Of a DNA stretch of 64,000 nt, positions 46,181-55,703 are shown one piece after another. The stretch covers positions 6,186,501-6,250,500 of the forward strand of contig NZ_CP016808.1 of NCBI RefSeq assembly GCF_002741035.1. The letters run 5' to 3'. Source of the stretch: Paenibacillus sp. BIHB 4019 (lineage in GTDB: Bacteria > Bacillota > Bacilli > Paenibacillales > Paenibacillaceae). Position 1 is the first letter of the stretch; each line of letters begins with the position of its first letter. A program made the translations under genes and the position numbers. Below the pieces are notes generated by a model. That model had not been told where the DNA came from. It saw only the letters and a program-made list of their open reading frames with translations, and did not search any database.

Positions 46181-46627
46181 TTACGGCACGCTTACCATGA
46201 AACGGACAGTTGCCATTTCATCCAACTCGTTTTGCTCCTTAAGCTGCATCGCATACCGGAAACGTTCCTTCTCGTTATCCTTTGCCTTCAACCATACTTT
46301 CTCGTCCTGCATTTTATCCGAAAGCTTGATCCGATTTTGCTCGACGACCTTTTGCGCCCGTTTCACTTCAAGCCGTTTTGCTTCAATACATGAGTCCAAA
46401 TAATCCACATATTGTTGAATGGTCTGAAGCTCAGCCAAAGAAACGCCGGATTGCGAAGACTGATGCTGCTTCTGTTCCCATTCTGCACGGCTTTCACGCA
46501 ATTGCTCGACGGTCAGCTCGGCAGCCTGCAGCTCTCCAATGGAAGAGGACAGGATCCATTCTGCCTGCGTTTTTTCACTTGTCTTCAGATCAACGATTTT
46601 TTGGTAGGAATAACGAAATGCTCCCAT
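46181..46627 (-). CDS. fliJ: Flagellar export protein FliJ
   Basis: FliJ is the coiled-coil stalk of the export ATPase complex, working with FliH and FliI. It has 148 residues, is nearly all helical and highly charged, with FRYSYQKIVDLKTSEKTQAE at the start and YVDYLDSCIEAKRLEVKRAQ in the middle. It lies 8 nt after fliI. Confidence 0.93.
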   Translation of the reverse strand: MGAFRYSYQKIVDLKTSEKTQAEWILSSSIGELQAAELTVEQLRESRAEWEQKQHQSSQSGVSLAELQTIQQYVDYLDSCIEAKRLEVKRAQKVVEQNRIKLSDKMQDEKVWLKAKDNEKERFRYAMQLKEQNELDEMATVRFMVSVP

Positions 46628-46635
46628 TCAACGCT

Positions 46636-47961
46636 TCATCTCCTGTAAAAATCAATTATTAGCCGCTCCTGAGCTTCTTCCAAGGTGACTTTTTCATTTG
46701 TTTTTTGTCTCGTGAACTGATGAATCGAATCAATAAATTGCATCGCCAAATCAATTTCTTCATTAGAACCGCGTTGGTACGCCCCAATATTTATAAGGTC
46801 TTCCGAATCTTTATAAATAGATAATAGGCGCTTCAACTGATTAGCCGCATCCTGCTGCTCTTCCGTTATAATTTCTTTCATAACCCTGCTCACGGATTGC
46901 AGGACATCAATGGCGGGAAAATGTCCTTTATGCGCAAGATGCCGGCTCAGAACGATATGGCCATCCAAAATCCCCCGGACTGCATCCGCAATCGGTTCGT
47001 TCATATCATCCCCGTCTACTAAAACGGTGTAGAAAGCAGTGATTGAGCCTTTTGGACCAGTTCCCGCTCGTTCTAGCAGTTTAGGCAAATTCGCAAATAC
47101 GGAAGGCGTATATCCTCTCGTTGCAGGCGGCTCGCCGATCGCAAGACCTACTTCGCGAAGTGCCATAGCGTAACGCGTAACGGAGTCCATCATAAGCATG
47201 ACGTTTAGACCACGATCACGAAAATATTCAGCAATGGAGGTGGCGATTAGTGCCCCCTTCATCCGAATGAGTGCTGGCTGGTCCGAAGTAGCAACAATGA
47301 CGACCGAACGAGCTAAACCTTCGGGTCCCAAGTCCTTTTCAATAAACTCTAGCACTTCACGGCCGCGCTCGCCGATTAATGCAATGACGTTGACGTCGGC
47401 CGAGGTGTTTCGGGCAATCATGCCGAGCAGGGTACTTTTTCCTACCCCAGATCCGGCGAATATGCCTACACGCTGGCCTCTGCCAACCGTCAGCAAACCG
47501 TCGATAGCTCTAACGCCTATGCCCAGCGGCTCCAGAACCCGAGGACGCATGAGCGGATTGCTTGGTTCATTATGAGTAGAATAATGCTGCATTCGGCTTG
47601 GTAAAAAAGACCCGTCAAGCGGCTGGCCGAGGCCATCGAGCACTTTTCCAAGCAGCTCGGAGCCTACCTGCACACTAAGCGGCTTGCCTGTTCCTACAAC
47701 ATCACAGCCTGAGCTGATGGAATGCAAATCGCCCAGCGGCATTAAAATTACTTTATTGTTCCGAAAGCCTACAACCTCAGCCTTTATCGGCTTTGCCGCT
47801 TTATTCGGATAGATGTAGCACACATCACCGATACTTGCATCAGGCCCTTCCGATTCTACGGTAAGCCCGATGACCTGGGTGACCTTTCCATTCACACGTA
47901 TGGGATCAATCGCCTGCAAATGCTCGACATATTTGCCCGCCTGCAATGAACTATTGCTCAT
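46636..47961 (-). CDS. fliI: Flagellar export ATPase FliI
   Basis: FliI is the hexameric ATPase that energises flagellar export, related to F1 beta. The Walker A motif GSGVGKST is at residues 170-177; EFIEKDLGPEGLARSVVIVA, MLMMDSVTRYAMALREVGLA and GEPPATRGYTPSVFANLP are hallmarks. 441 residues. It overlaps fliH by 11 nt. Confidence 0.97.
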   Translation of the reverse strand: MSNSSLQAGKYVEHLQAIDPIRVNGKVTQVIGLTVESEGPDASIGDVCYIYPNKAAKPIKAEVVGFRNNKVILMPLGDLHSISSGCDVVGTGKPLSVQVGSELLGKVLDGLGQPLDGSFLPSRMQHYSTHNEPSNPLMRPRVLEPLGIGVRAIDGLLTVGRGQRVGIFAGSGVGKSTLLGMIARNTSADVNVIALIGERGREVLEFIEKDLGPEGLARSVVIVATSDQPALIRMKGALIATSIAEYFRDRGLNVMLMMDSVTRYAMALREVGLAIGEPPATRGYTPSVFANLPKLLERAGTGPKGSITAFYTVLVDGDDMNEPIADAVRGILDGHIVLSRHLAHKGHFPAIDVLQSVSRVMKEIITEEQQDAANQLKRLLSIYKDSEDLINIGAYQRGSNEEIDLAMQFIDSIHQFTRQKTNEKVTLEEAQERLIIDFYRR

Positions 47962-48790
47962 CAGCCTGTCCTCGCTCGTCCCTAGATTGATGAGCGAACT
48001 GGACCAACTCGCGTTTTAATTCTGACAGCTGTGTATCGATACGGGCATCAATGCTTCCGTATGCGGAACGAATAACGCAGCCAAAATCTTTAACCGTCGC
48101 ATCCGGCAAAATTTGCAGCTCGGCTTGCGAGTCGACTGCCAAATTCAGTTCTTCTTGCGCAGCCTGGACGAAAGCCAACTGACCAGGTGCGACACACAGC
48201 GTAATAACACCCTGCTCGCGTCTTCTTGCAAGCGACTTTTTAATTAGCTCAATGACCATTTCAGGAGCTTGCTCCAGCTGTTGGCCGATTACCTTTTCTG
48301 CTACCGCGCAGCTCAGCTCGACCAGAAACGGCTCCGCTTCCTGAATAATCTGCTCACGCATCGTGTAAGCGGAAGATAAAATCGCATTCGCTTCAAACAG
48401 CTTTTGCTCCCATTCCTGCTTGGCCAGCATATTCGCTTGCTCGATGCCTTCCGCAAAACCTCGTTCATAGCCTTCGCTACGAGCGGCTTCTGTCGTCGCT
48501 TCATCCTCGAGCCTTTTTTCCAGCCACCAGGCTTCTACATTCGCTTCCGCCTCGGTCAGCATTTGCTCGCATTGGGCTCCGGTTTCCCGCAATCGTTCTT
48601 CTGCAAACTGCCTGGCATCAGCAATAATTTGATCCCGCAGCGTAATCGTTTCTTCATCAGGCTGTTCTTCCTCTGGAGCTTCAGCTTCGCCATTCGCATC
48701 TGCTGCGAGTGCTGCATGCTTATTCTTCCAGTAAAGCTCTCTTAGTTGATCGATAGAAACAACGCTTGTGGATTTAATCAAATTAGACAA
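47951..48790 (-). CDS. fliH: Flagellar assembly protein FliH
   Basis: FliH is the peripheral stalk that binds FliI and the C-ring. It has a variable acidic N-terminus, a long helix (about 60-150) and a C-terminal V-ATPase-E-like domain (LVELSCAVAEKVIGQQLEQA through CVIRSAYGSIDARIDTQLSE). I chose TTG 48790, with GGAGGA 10 nt upstream, giving SNLIKSTSVVSIDQLREL; it overlaps the fliG stop by 8 nt. ATG 48799 lies one base from the SD and is unlikely. About 279 residues. Confidence 0.91.
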   Translation of the reverse strand: MSNLIKSTSVVSIDQLRELYWKNKHAALAADANGEAEAPEEEQPDEETITLRDQIIADARQFAEERLRETGAQCEQMLTEAEANVEAWWLEKRLEDEATTEAARSEGYERGFAEGIEQANMLAKQEWEQKLFEANAILSSAYTMREQIIQEAEPFLVELSCAVAEKVIGQQLEQAPEMVIELIKKSLARRREQGVITLCVAPGQLAFVQAAQEELNLAVDSQAELQILPDATVKDFGCVIRSAYGSIDARIDTQLSELKRELVQFAHQSRDERGQADEQ

Positions 48791-49796
48791 TGATATCATC
48801 TCCTCCGCCACGGGCGATAATGATTTCACCTGATTCCTCTAATCTGCGAATCGTTGCGACAATACGGGTCTGCGCCTCCTCTACATCACGCAATCGGACT
48901 GGACCCATAAACTCCATTTCTTCCTTGAATGTTTCCGCCATGCGCTTCGACATGTTTTGGAAAATGGCATCCCGTACTTCTTCGCTAGCGACTTTAAGTG
49001 CAAGCTGCAAATCGGAATTTTCGATATCGCGGATAATCCGCTGAATCGAACGATTGTCGATGTTGACGATATCTTCGAAGACGAACATCCGCTTCTTGAT
49101 TTCTTCTGCAAGTTCAGGATCTTGAATTTCCAGAGAATCGAGAATAGTACGTTCCGTACCGCGGTCAACACCGTTCAAAATTTGAACGATAGAGTCGATG
49201 CCGCCAGCATTTGTGTAATCTTGAGTGACGGTAGCTGAAAGCTTCTGCTCCAGCACACGCTCCACTTGAGAAATAACTTCCGGCGAAGTGCTGTCCATGA
49301 GCGCAATTCTTCTAGCAACTTCGGCCTGCTTCTCTTGTGGAAGAGAGGACAAAATGTGCGAAGATTGCTCCGATTGAAGATAGGACAACACGAGCGCAAT
49401 CGTCTGAGAGTTCTCGTTTTGAATAAAGTTGAGTATTTGCATCGGCTCTGCTTTGCGGGCAAAGTCGAATGGCCGCACTTGCAAAGTAGCAGTCAATCGA
49501 TTTATGACTTCCGCCGCTTTGCTCTCGCCTAACGCCTTCTCCAAAATATCTCTGGCGTATGTAATGCCGCCTTGCGAAATATATTCCTGAGCTACACAGA
49601 TTTGATTGAACTCTCCTAAAATCGTTTCTCGCTCTGAGCTGTCCACTTTGCGCACATTGGCAATTTCAAGAGTTAGCTGTTCAATTTCATCTTCTCTTAA
49701 ATGTTTAAAAATTTGAGCTGACACTTCGGGGCCCAGTGTAATTAGCAGTATTGCCGCTTTCTGCCTTCCGGTTAGCCCATTCATCGATTTACTCAT
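48783..49796 (-). CDS. fliG: Flagellar motor switch protein FliG
   Basis: FliG couples stator force to rotor rotation. The N-terminal TGRQKAAILLITLGPEVSAQ, the middle EXXR/PEV region and the C-terminal torque helix with charged residues (FEDIVNIDNRSIQRIIRDIE, then AETFKEEMEFMGPVRLRDVE) are all present. 337 residues. It lies 11 nt after fliF. Confidence 0.97.
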   Translation of the reverse strand: MSKSMNGLTGRQKAAILLITLGPEVSAQIFKHLREDEIEQLTLEIANVRKVDSSERETILGEFNQICVAQEYISQGGITYARDILEKALGESKAAEVINRLTATLQVRPFDFARKAEPMQILNFIQNENSQTIALVLSYLQSEQSSHILSSLPQEKQAEVARRIALMDSTSPEVISQVERVLEQKLSATVTQDYTNAGGIDSIVQILNGVDRGTERTILDSLEIQDPELAEEIKKRMFVFEDIVNIDNRSIQRIIRDIENSDLQLALKVASEEVRDAIFQNMSKRMAETFKEEMEFMGPVRLRDVEEAQTRIVATIRRLEESGEIIIARGGGDDIIV

Positions 49797-49807
49797 GCAA
49801 ACGACCT

Positions 49808-51397
49808 CTATTCATCGACAAGCCAAGTCCGAAGTAAATTAACAAATTCATCCGGCTTGCGTTTGGCGAGTGTCTCAAGATTTTTACGTGCTTGGCTGTC
49901 ATTGCTTAAGCTATCAAAATCAAGGGTAGGATATTCTACAGCCGTTGATGCTACAACCGCTTCTTGCGCTTCAGCTGCTGCTGCTTCTGCCGCTTGCTGT
50001 CTGCGTCTGCGAACGAGCAAAATGATCAAACCGGCAATAATCGCAAGTGCTGCTGCTCCAATTCCGATTGCCCATCCCATTGATAAGCCGCCAATCGTGT
50101 TTGTAGCGGTGCTTTCAGCAAATGTTTGCCCAATAAGTGAAACCTTTTTGTTAATTAAATCGTCATTATTAACATCTTGACCTGAATCGGCAAGCTGTGC
50201 ACGTACCAAACCTGTCAAGAAGGTCGTAATCTCTGTACGAGATTCTGGAGTAAGTCGACTTGCTTCAACACCGATGCTAATGGATAGATCTTTAATTACG
50301 AAAGGTCCTGAAATCGTGGTACGATTAATTCTTCCAAAATCGTAATTAATAGTAGAAGAGCTTTCTTCCGAGGTGGAGTTTCCAGCAGCATCCGTTGCAG
50401 TATAGCCTGGAACATCCGTTCCTCCCGTTCCTGCTACACCGCCTGCACTGGAGCTGCCACCTGTAGAAGAACTCGTCTGATCGGACTGGCTAACAATAAT
50501 TCCGTTATTATTATTGTCAGGCAGCGGCACAACCTGCTGTTCTTCCGTCTTCTTGTTATCGAAGTTCAAGCTGCTACCGATGCTGATGACCAGATTTTCG
50601 GAACCGACAATCGGTCCGAGAAACTGTTGAATGTTCTTTTTCAACTCCGCTTCATATTTGCGTTGAATTTGGAATTGGCTGTCAACTGCTTCTGTTGTAC
50701 CTGCAATCGTGCCTCCCGCTTCGGAGGATATCAGTTCGCCCTGCGGACCAGTGATGGTGATGCTGTCCACTGTCGTTCCTGGAACTGCTGTTTTTACTAG
50801 ATTGTAATAACCGTCAATTTCCTTTTGAGTTGGACGATAGCCAGCCATAAATTCCATGGAGATGGAAGCCGATGCTTTTTCCTTTTCTTCAGGGGTTAGA
50901 AACACGCTTTCTTCTGGCAAATTCACAAGCACTTTAGAACTTTTCACGCCTTGCATGCGATTCAGCAATTGTTGGATCTCGCCGTTCAAGGCGCTTAAAT
51001 ATTTGACATTAAATTCATTTTCTGTTGTGCCGAAGGTCGAAGAGCTTTGTGTAAAAGCCTCAAAGCCGATGGATCCGTTCTGTACAAGACCAAGTGAGCC
51101 GATCGTTACCTTAGTGCGTTCTGCTACAGCGCTTGGTACAGAAATGCTAGTTCCGCCGCTCCCTAGTTCATAAGGGATACCATTGCTATCCAGGTAGTTC
51201 ATAATGGCTGCTGAGTCTGTTGTATCCAAATTTTGAAAAGCCAATTCATAATCCGTTCTTGTAAAGATTACAGTAAGAAGAATTATAGATAACAACAGTA
51301 CGCCTACAGAAGCCCCCAAGCCTATTTTCTGTTTTTTTCCCATTTGACTCCAGAATTGCGAAATTCTCAGTCTAAATTGGGCGATTTTCTCGTTCAC
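49808..51397 (-). CDS. fliF: Flagellar MS-ring protein FliF
   Basis: FliF forms the MS ring in the membrane. Two membrane segments flank the ring-building motifs: IGLGASVGVLLLSIILLTVI (about 22-45) and WAIGIGAAALAIIAGLIILL (about 440-462). The YscJ-type motifs MNYLDSNGIPYELGSGGTSI and VNLPEESVFLTPEEKEKASA are between them. The C-terminal tail NLETLAKRKPDEFVNLLRTW binds FliG. A Ser/Gly-rich segment lies near 300-345. 529 residues. Confidence 0.96.
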   Translation of the reverse strand: MNEKIAQFRLRISQFWSQMGKKQKIGLGASVGVLLLSIILLTVIFTRTDYELAFQNLDTTDSAAIMNYLDSNGIPYELGSGGTSISVPSAVAERTKVTIGSLGLVQNGSIGFEAFTQSSSTFGTTENEFNVKYLSALNGEIQQLLNRMQGVKSSKVLVNLPEESVFLTPEEKEKASASISMEFMAGYRPTQKEIDGYYNLVKTAVPGTTVDSITITGPQGELISSEAGGTIAGTTEAVDSQFQIQRKYEAELKKNIQQFLGPIVGSENLVISIGSSLNFDNKKTEEQQVVPLPDNNNNGIIVSQSDQTSSSTGGSSSAGGVAGTGGTDVPGYTATDAAGNSTSEESSSTINYDFGRINRTTISGPFVIKDLSISIGVEASRLTPESRTEITTFLTGLVRAQLADSGQDVNNDDLINKKVSLIGQTFAESTATNTIGGLSMGWAIGIGAAALAIIAGLIILLVRRRRQQAAEAAAAEAQEAVVASTAVEYPTLDFDSLSNDSQARKNLETLAKRKPDEFVNLLRTWLVDE

Positions 51398-51442
51398 CTT
51401 GTCACCTCACCCAAATTCTATGCCAGGTTTTTTTATCGTTCA

Positions 51443-51748
51443 TTATACCTGCATCCGCATGATTTCTTGATATGCCTCTACAACCTTGTTGCGGATTTGT
51501 GAGGTTAGTTGAAGACTAAGCTGCGCTCTTTCGCCAGCAATCATGACCTGAGAAACATCAACTTCACCAATTAAAAACTTATCGTTAAGCTTATGTACAT
51601 TTTGTTCCTGGGCGCTAACACCCTCAATTGCGTTATTTAAAAACTGGCTAAATGTTTTTGTAAGTTCTGCCGGAGTAGCTTGCTCTACAGGTGCAGCTGT
51701 CATCGTCTTTAAAGGCTGCAACTGGTTCATCGAAATGGCTTGAATCAC
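51443..51748 (-). CDS. fliE: Flagellar hook-basal body complex protein FliE
   Basis: FliE joins the MS ring to the rod. 101 residues, with the conserved C-terminal half QVMIAGERAQLSLQLTSQIR followed by NKVVEAYQEIMRMQV. It lies between flgC and fliF. Confidence 0.95.
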   Translation of the reverse strand: MIQAISMNQLQPLKTMTAAPVEQATPAELTKTFSQFLNNAIEGVSAQEQNVHKLNDKFLIGEVDVSQVMIAGERAQLSLQLTSQIRNKVVEAYQEIMRMQV

Positions 51749-51783
51749 TATATTCCTCCTCGGCTATTGTTTAATGGTTGTTG

Positions 51784-52233
51784 CTACTTCCCAATTTCCA
51801 ATGCTTTTACAAACATCGCTTTAGAAGAATTAATGGCAGTGACATTCGCTTCATAAGAACGCGAAGCTGAAATCATGTCAACCATCTCTTTCGCGACGTC
51901 TACATTCGGCATATTTACATAGCCGTTTGAATCGGCATCAGGATGGGTAGGATTATATACAAGCTTTGTTGGGGCTGTGTCATCAATGATTTTGGCAACC
52001 TTTACCCCGCCAGTTGTTGTACTTTTTCCCATTTTGGCATTCAGCGCATTGGAAAAGCTTGGTTTCAACGGCTCCAAAACGACCATTTTCCGTTTATAAG
52101 GCACGAATTGTCCATTCTCATAACCGGCACGCGTCGTTTCCGCATTCGCAATATTTGAAGAAATAACATCCATTCGCAGGCGCTGTGCGGTTAGAGCAGA
52201 GGCGCTCGCATCAAATCCGCTGGAAATTTTCAC
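51784..52233 (-). CDS. flgC: Proximal rod protein FlgC
   Basis: FlgC is a rod subunit. 149 residues, with the N-terminal [20 protein letters not shown] and the C-terminal [20 protein letters not shown] followed by [20 protein letters not shown]. It follows flgB by 3 nt. Confidence 0.96.
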   Translation of the reverse strand: MKISSGFDASASALTAQRLRMDVISSNIANAETTRAGYENGQFVPYKRKMVVLEPLKPSFSNALNAKMGKSTTTGGVKVAKIIDDTAPTKLVYNPTHPDADSNGYVNMPNVDVAKEMVDMISASRSYEANVTAINSSKAMFVKALEIGK

Positions 52234-52236
52234 TCT

Positions 52237-52644
52237 TTAACCTCTCCCTTCTATTGCTGTTCGCATCATTTTGATTTCATGATTGACTTGCTGCAGATAA
52301 GCGTTATAACTCAGCTGATTTTTCGCAAGCAGCGACATTTCTCGATCAATATCCACATTATTCTCATTATTGTTCATGGCGGTTTCTTTATCGCTTATGA
52401 CTTGAGGCGTAGGATTGACCGGCCCACCTATAGGAATATGCCTTGCATTCGTAAGCTTTCCTTTCAGCTTAGGTGAGCTATTACCCATTTGTTGTTCCAA
52501 AAGCTGTTCAAATTCAACCTCTGACCGTTTAAAATGCGGGGTATCCACATTGGCTATATTATTCGAAATGACATTTTGCCGCATTTCTGCTGCATGAACT
52601 GCCCCCTCTAGCCTTTGGAATGAAGATCCGCTTAATAAGTTCAC
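52237..52644 (-). CDS. flgB: Proximal rod protein FlgB
   Basis: FlgB is the innermost rod subunit and the first gene of the fla/che operon. 135 residues with EMRQNVISNNIANVDTPHFK and the C-terminal VDIDREMSLLAKNQLSYNAY. The start is GTG at 52644 with a weak SD (GTGGTGAT). The 224 nt upstream carry the candidate promoter and TGTCGAA-type sites described separately. Confidence 0.95.
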   Translation of the reverse strand: MNLLSGSSFQRLEGAVHAAEMRQNVISNNIANVDTPHFKRSEVEFEQLLEQQMGNSSPKLKGKLTNARHIPIGGPVNPTPQVISDKETAMNNNENNVDIDREMSLLAKNQLSYNAYLQQVNHEIKMMRTAIEGRG

Positions 52645-52666
52645 TTTATTATCACCACTTTCGATA

Positions 52667-52695
52667 ATTAAAAGATCCTAATATAAGGTATTCAA
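52667..52695 (-). promoter_or_regulatory. Candidate sigma-A promoter of the fla/che operon
   Basis: Minus-strand TTGAAT (52695-52690), a 17 bp spacer and TTTAAT (52672-52667), about 20 nt upstream of the flgB GTG. It is the best-spaced candidate in the codY-flgB gap, but each hexamer differs from consensus. A typical sigma-D promoter was not seen. Confidence 0.45.
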
Positions 52696-52720
52696 CACAC
52701 TTCGTAGCATTCCTGCTTTG

Positions 52721-52773
52721 TTCGACATTAAATTATTAAAAAAATGAGATCATGCTGTCGATATTTGCCGACA
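52721..52773. promoter_or_regulatory. Cluster of TGTCGAA-like sites (candidate Spo0A boxes)
   Basis: The minus strand has an exact TGTCGAA at 52727-52721, the consensus 0A box of Bacillus. About 30 bp further upstream an inverted pair, TGTCGAT on the plus strand (52756-52762) and TGTCGGC on the minus strand (52773-52767), gives two near matches. They lie upstream of the candidate fla/che promoter. The Spo0A link is by sequence match only. Confidence 0.35.
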
Positions 52774-52810
52774 TGTTTATATTCAACAATTCTCCAAATT
52801 ATTACAATAA

Positions 52811-52849
52811 GAAAAAAGCCCTATCTTTAAAATAAGATAGGACTTTTTT
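52811..52849. terminator. Terminator between codY and fla/che
   Basis: A 7-bp core stem (CTATCTT 52821-52827 with AAGATAG 52834-52840), extended by GC pairs, six-base loop, followed by T-runs on both strands. It can end transcription of codY on the minus strand. Confidence 0.85.
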
Positions 52850-52868
52850 AGTCGTTTAGACTCATATT

Positions 52869-53639
52869 TTATGATTTAATTTTTTCCAGCTCTTGAAGAA
52901 GCTGGTGATTTAATATCTTAATGTAAGTTCCCTTCATTCCGAGGGATCTAGTCTCAATGACCCCCGCACTTTCTAATTTTCTTAGGGCATTTACGATTAC
53001 AGACCTAGTAATACCGACCCTGTCAGCAATTTTTGAGGCTACAAGCAGCCCCTCTTTTCCTTCCAATTGCTCAAAAATATGCTCGACTGCCTCAAGCTCG
53101 CTGAACGATAACGAACCGATAGCAACCGATACGACAGCGCGACTGCGTGCCTCATGCTCAATTTCTACCGAACGCTCGCGTAAAATTTCCATGCCGACAA
53201 TCGTAGACCCATATTCTGCAAGCACTAAATCATCGTCGTCAAAAGCGCCTTGGTGCCTTGTCAAAATTAGCGTGCCTAAGCGATCTCCGCCACCTGTTAT
53301 CGGGACAACCGTCATAATTTCCTGCTGGCCTAGCGACGGGAAAGTCTCATAAACACCAGCATACGGCGCCACATTCGTGACCGATTCCGTCATTTCAAGA
53401 AATTGCTCGTTGCTTTCCTGCGGGAAACGCAGCTCTTCTGCCGACATGGAACGCAGCGAGTCATGATCATGCGGATTCACAGCTGCACAACCGAGCACCT
53501 TTCCCCTGCGGCTTACGACAAATACACTCGTTTGAATGGTGCTGGTCAGCACCTCCGCCATTTCTCTGAAAATTAGCGGCTTGCCAGCCGCCCGCTGCAG
53601 CAGGCGATTTAGCGTCCTTGTTTTTGTTAATAACGTCAT
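52869..53639 (-). CDS. codY: Global nutrient-responsive repressor CodY
   Basis: CodY senses branched-chain amino acids and GTP and represses stationary-phase genes, including fla/che in B. subtilis. An N-terminal GAF domain (about 1-155) is followed by a linker helix and a winged helix-turn-helix near the C-terminus: [20 protein letters not shown] then [20 protein letters not shown]. 256 residues. GGAGG lies 7 nt before the ATG. It follows hslU in the canonical hslVU-codY order. Confidence 0.97.
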   Translation of the reverse strand: MTLLTKTRTLNRLLQRAAGKPLIFREMAEVLTSTIQTSVFVVSRRGKVLGCAAVNPHDHDSLRSMSAEELRFPQESNEQFLEMTESVTNVAPYAGVYETFPSLGQQEIMTVVPITGGGDRLGTLILTRHQGAFDDDDLVLAEYGSTIVGMEILRERSVEIEHEARSRAVVSVAIGSLSFSELEAVEHIFEQLEGKEGLLVASKIADRVGITRSVIVNALRKLESAGVIETRSLGMKGTYIKILNHQLLQELEKIKS

Positions 53640-53666
53640 GCCATTGCCTCCTAAAACTCATACCAA

Positions 53667-55070
53667 CTACAATATATATTGACTCAAATCTTTATTTTGC
53701 GCAATGCTTCCCAGCTTTTCACGAACATATTCCGGCGTGATCAGCATATGGTCCAGCGTAATATCAGGCGCTTCGAAGGAAAGATCCTCAAGCAGCTTTT
53801 CCAAAATCGTGTGCAGCCTTCTCGCTCCGATATTTTCAGTATTCCGATTCACTTCCGCGGCAATGGATGCCAGCTCATGAATGGCCTCATCTGAAAATTC
53901 GATTTCAATGCCTTCGGTTTGGAGCAGTGCTGTGTATTGCTTAGTCAGCGCGTTTTTCGGCTCCTTCAAAATGCTCACAAAATCATCAAGCGTAAGCGAA
54001 GTAAGCTCCACCCGAATCGGAAAACGGCCTTGCAGCTCGGGAATTAAATCGGACGGTTTCGCGATATGGAAGGCACCTGCGGCAATAAAGAGCACATAAT
54101 CCGTTTTTACTGGACCATATTTGGTCATAACCGTCGAGCCTTCAACGATTGGCAAAATATCACGCTGCACGCCTTCACGCGAAACGTCTGGGACATTTCC
54201 ACGCGAGGAGCTCGCAATTTTGTCAATTTCATCGATAAAAATAATGCCTGACTGTTCCGCACGTGTAACCGATTCCGAAATGACATCATCCATATTGATC
54301 AGCTTGTTTGCTTCTTCCTGAATAAGCACTTTACGCGCTTCCTTAACCGGCAGCTTGCGGCGCTTCGTTTTTTTCGGCATCAGCTGTCCGAACAGCTCCT
54401 GCATATTCATGCCCATGCCTTCGGGTCCTTGGCCGCCTGCGAGCATGTCCAGCATATTCGGAGCAGCATCTTCAACTTCTACCTCTACCATTTCATTTTC
54501 CAGCTTGCCAGCAGCAAGATCTGCCTGCACCTGAGCCCGTTTTTGCATAATCGTCTGATCCTGCTCCGGTTCTTCAGCTTGCAGATTGTCATTTTGCTGG
54601 TTGCCAAAAAGCATCTCAAACGGATTTTTTTGCGTCTTTTCCTTTATTTTCGAAGGGACAAGCAGCGTCACCAGCAATTCGTTTGCCAGCTTCTCCGCTT
54701 TATCTTTAACCTGCTCGGTTTTTTCCGTTTTCACCATGCGGATCGCTGTTTCAACCAAATCGCGAACCATGGATTCAACGTCGCGGCCTACGTAGCCTAC
54801 CTCGGTGAATTTCGTTGCTTCAAGCTTTACGAAAGGCGCTTTTACCAGCTTCGCCAATCTGCGGGCAATTTCTGTTTTACCAACGCCTGTAGGACCGATC
54901 ATTAAAATATTTTTCGGCACGACCTCATCACGCAACGATTCATCAAGCTGACTTCTGCGATAACGATTGCGCAAGGCGATTGCGACCGAACGTTTTGCAG
55001 GCTTTTGTCCGACAATATACTTATCCAGCTCCGCTACGATCTCTCTTGGTGTTAACGCTGCATTTGCCAT
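53667..55070 (-). CDS. hslU: HslU ATPase subunit of the HslVU protease
   Basis: HslU (ClpY, CodX) is the AAA+ unfoldase of the HslVU protease. Walker A GPTGVGKT is at residues 59-66 and Walker B in [14 protein letters not shown]; the GYVGRDVE pore motif is present. The I-domain (about 120-230) is acidic. The C-terminal tail ends LSQYIL, which docks into HslV. 467 residues, 15 nt after hslV. Confidence 0.97.
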   Translation of the reverse strand: MANAALTPREIVAELDKYIVGQKPAKRSVAIALRNRYRRSQLDESLRDEVVPKNILMIGPTGVGKTEIARRLAKLVKAPFVKLEATKFTEVGYVGRDVESMVRDLVETAIRMVKTEKTEQVKDKAEKLANELLVTLLVPSKIKEKTQKNPFEMLFGNQQNDNLQAEEPEQDQTIMQKRAQVQADLAAGKLENEMVEVEVEDAAPNMLDMLAGGQGPEGMGMNMQELFGQLMPKKTKRRKLPVKEARKVLIQEEANKLINMDDVISESVTRAEQSGIIFIDEIDKIASSSRGNVPDVSREGVQRDILPIVEGSTVMTKYGPVKTDYVLFIAAGAFHIAKPSDLIPELQGRFPIRVELTSLTLDDFVSILKEPKNALTKQYTALLQTEGIEIEFSDEAIHELASIAAEVNRNTENIGARRLHTILEKLLEDLSFEAPDITLDHMLITPEYVREKLGSIAQNKDLSQYIL

Positions 55071-55085
55071 ATTAATCTCCTCCGT

Positions 55086-55634
55086 TTAAGAGCCGATTTC
55101 TTCCACAATAATATTGTGATTCGTGTAGACGCAAATATCTGCTGCAATTTCTAGCGCCGAACGGGCCATTTCCTTCGCATCCAGATGAGTGGCATGGCGC
55201 TTGAGTGCTCTAGCTGCGGACAAAGCAAAGCTGCCGCCCGAGCCAATGGCCAAAAGACCATCATCCGGCTCAATAATTTCGCCATTTCCTGAAATCAATA
55301 AAAGTCCCGTCTCATCCATAACCAGCATCATCGCTTCCAATTTGCGCAGCACACGATCCGAGCGCCATTCCTTCGCCAGCTCTACAGCCGAGCGCTGCAA
55401 ATTGCCATGATGCTCCTCAAGCTTTGCCTCGAACTTCTCAAAAAGCGTAATCGCATCAGCAACCGAGCCAGCAAAACCAGCAACGACTTGCCCGCGATAT
55501 AAGCGGCGTACCTTTTTCGCTTTATTTTTCATCACCATGCTGTTGCCGAACGTTACTTGACCATCCCCTGCAATCGCGCCTTTTCCCTCGTGACGGACTG
55601 CACAAATCGTCGTTGCATGAAATTCCATTTCCAT
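55086..55634 (-). CDS. hslV: HslV peptidase subunit of the HslVU protease
   Basis: HslV is the threonine-type peptidase ring. The conserved [20 protein letters not shown] and [20 protein letters not shown] are present. I chose ATG 55634, with AGGAGG 7 nt upstream. The catalytic threonine is then preceded by seven residues (MEMEFHA), so an N-terminal extension must be removed. It lacks the serine that starts mature B. subtilis CodW. xerC, which precedes hslV in B. subtilis, is missing here. Confidence 0.95.
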   Translation of the reverse strand: MEMEFHATTICAVRHEGKGAIAGDGQVTFGNSMVMKNKAKKVRRLYRGQVVAGFAGSVADAITLFEKFEAKLEEHHGNLQRSAVELAKEWRSDRVLRKLEAMMLVMDETGLLLISGNGEIIEPDDGLLAIGSGGSFALSAARALKRHATHLDAKEMARSALEIAADICVYTNHNIIVEEIGS

Positions 55635-55703
55635 CTCTTCGCCTCCTCTATGCAAATGCGCCTGTACTAATCCAAACCTTCAAAAATAATTGCATGACCG
55701 TAA

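Noticed and set aside
52780..52810. A CodY-box-like AATTTGGAGAATT upstream of flgB
   Set aside because: Too many mismatches to the 15-bp consensus and wrong spacing between half sites.
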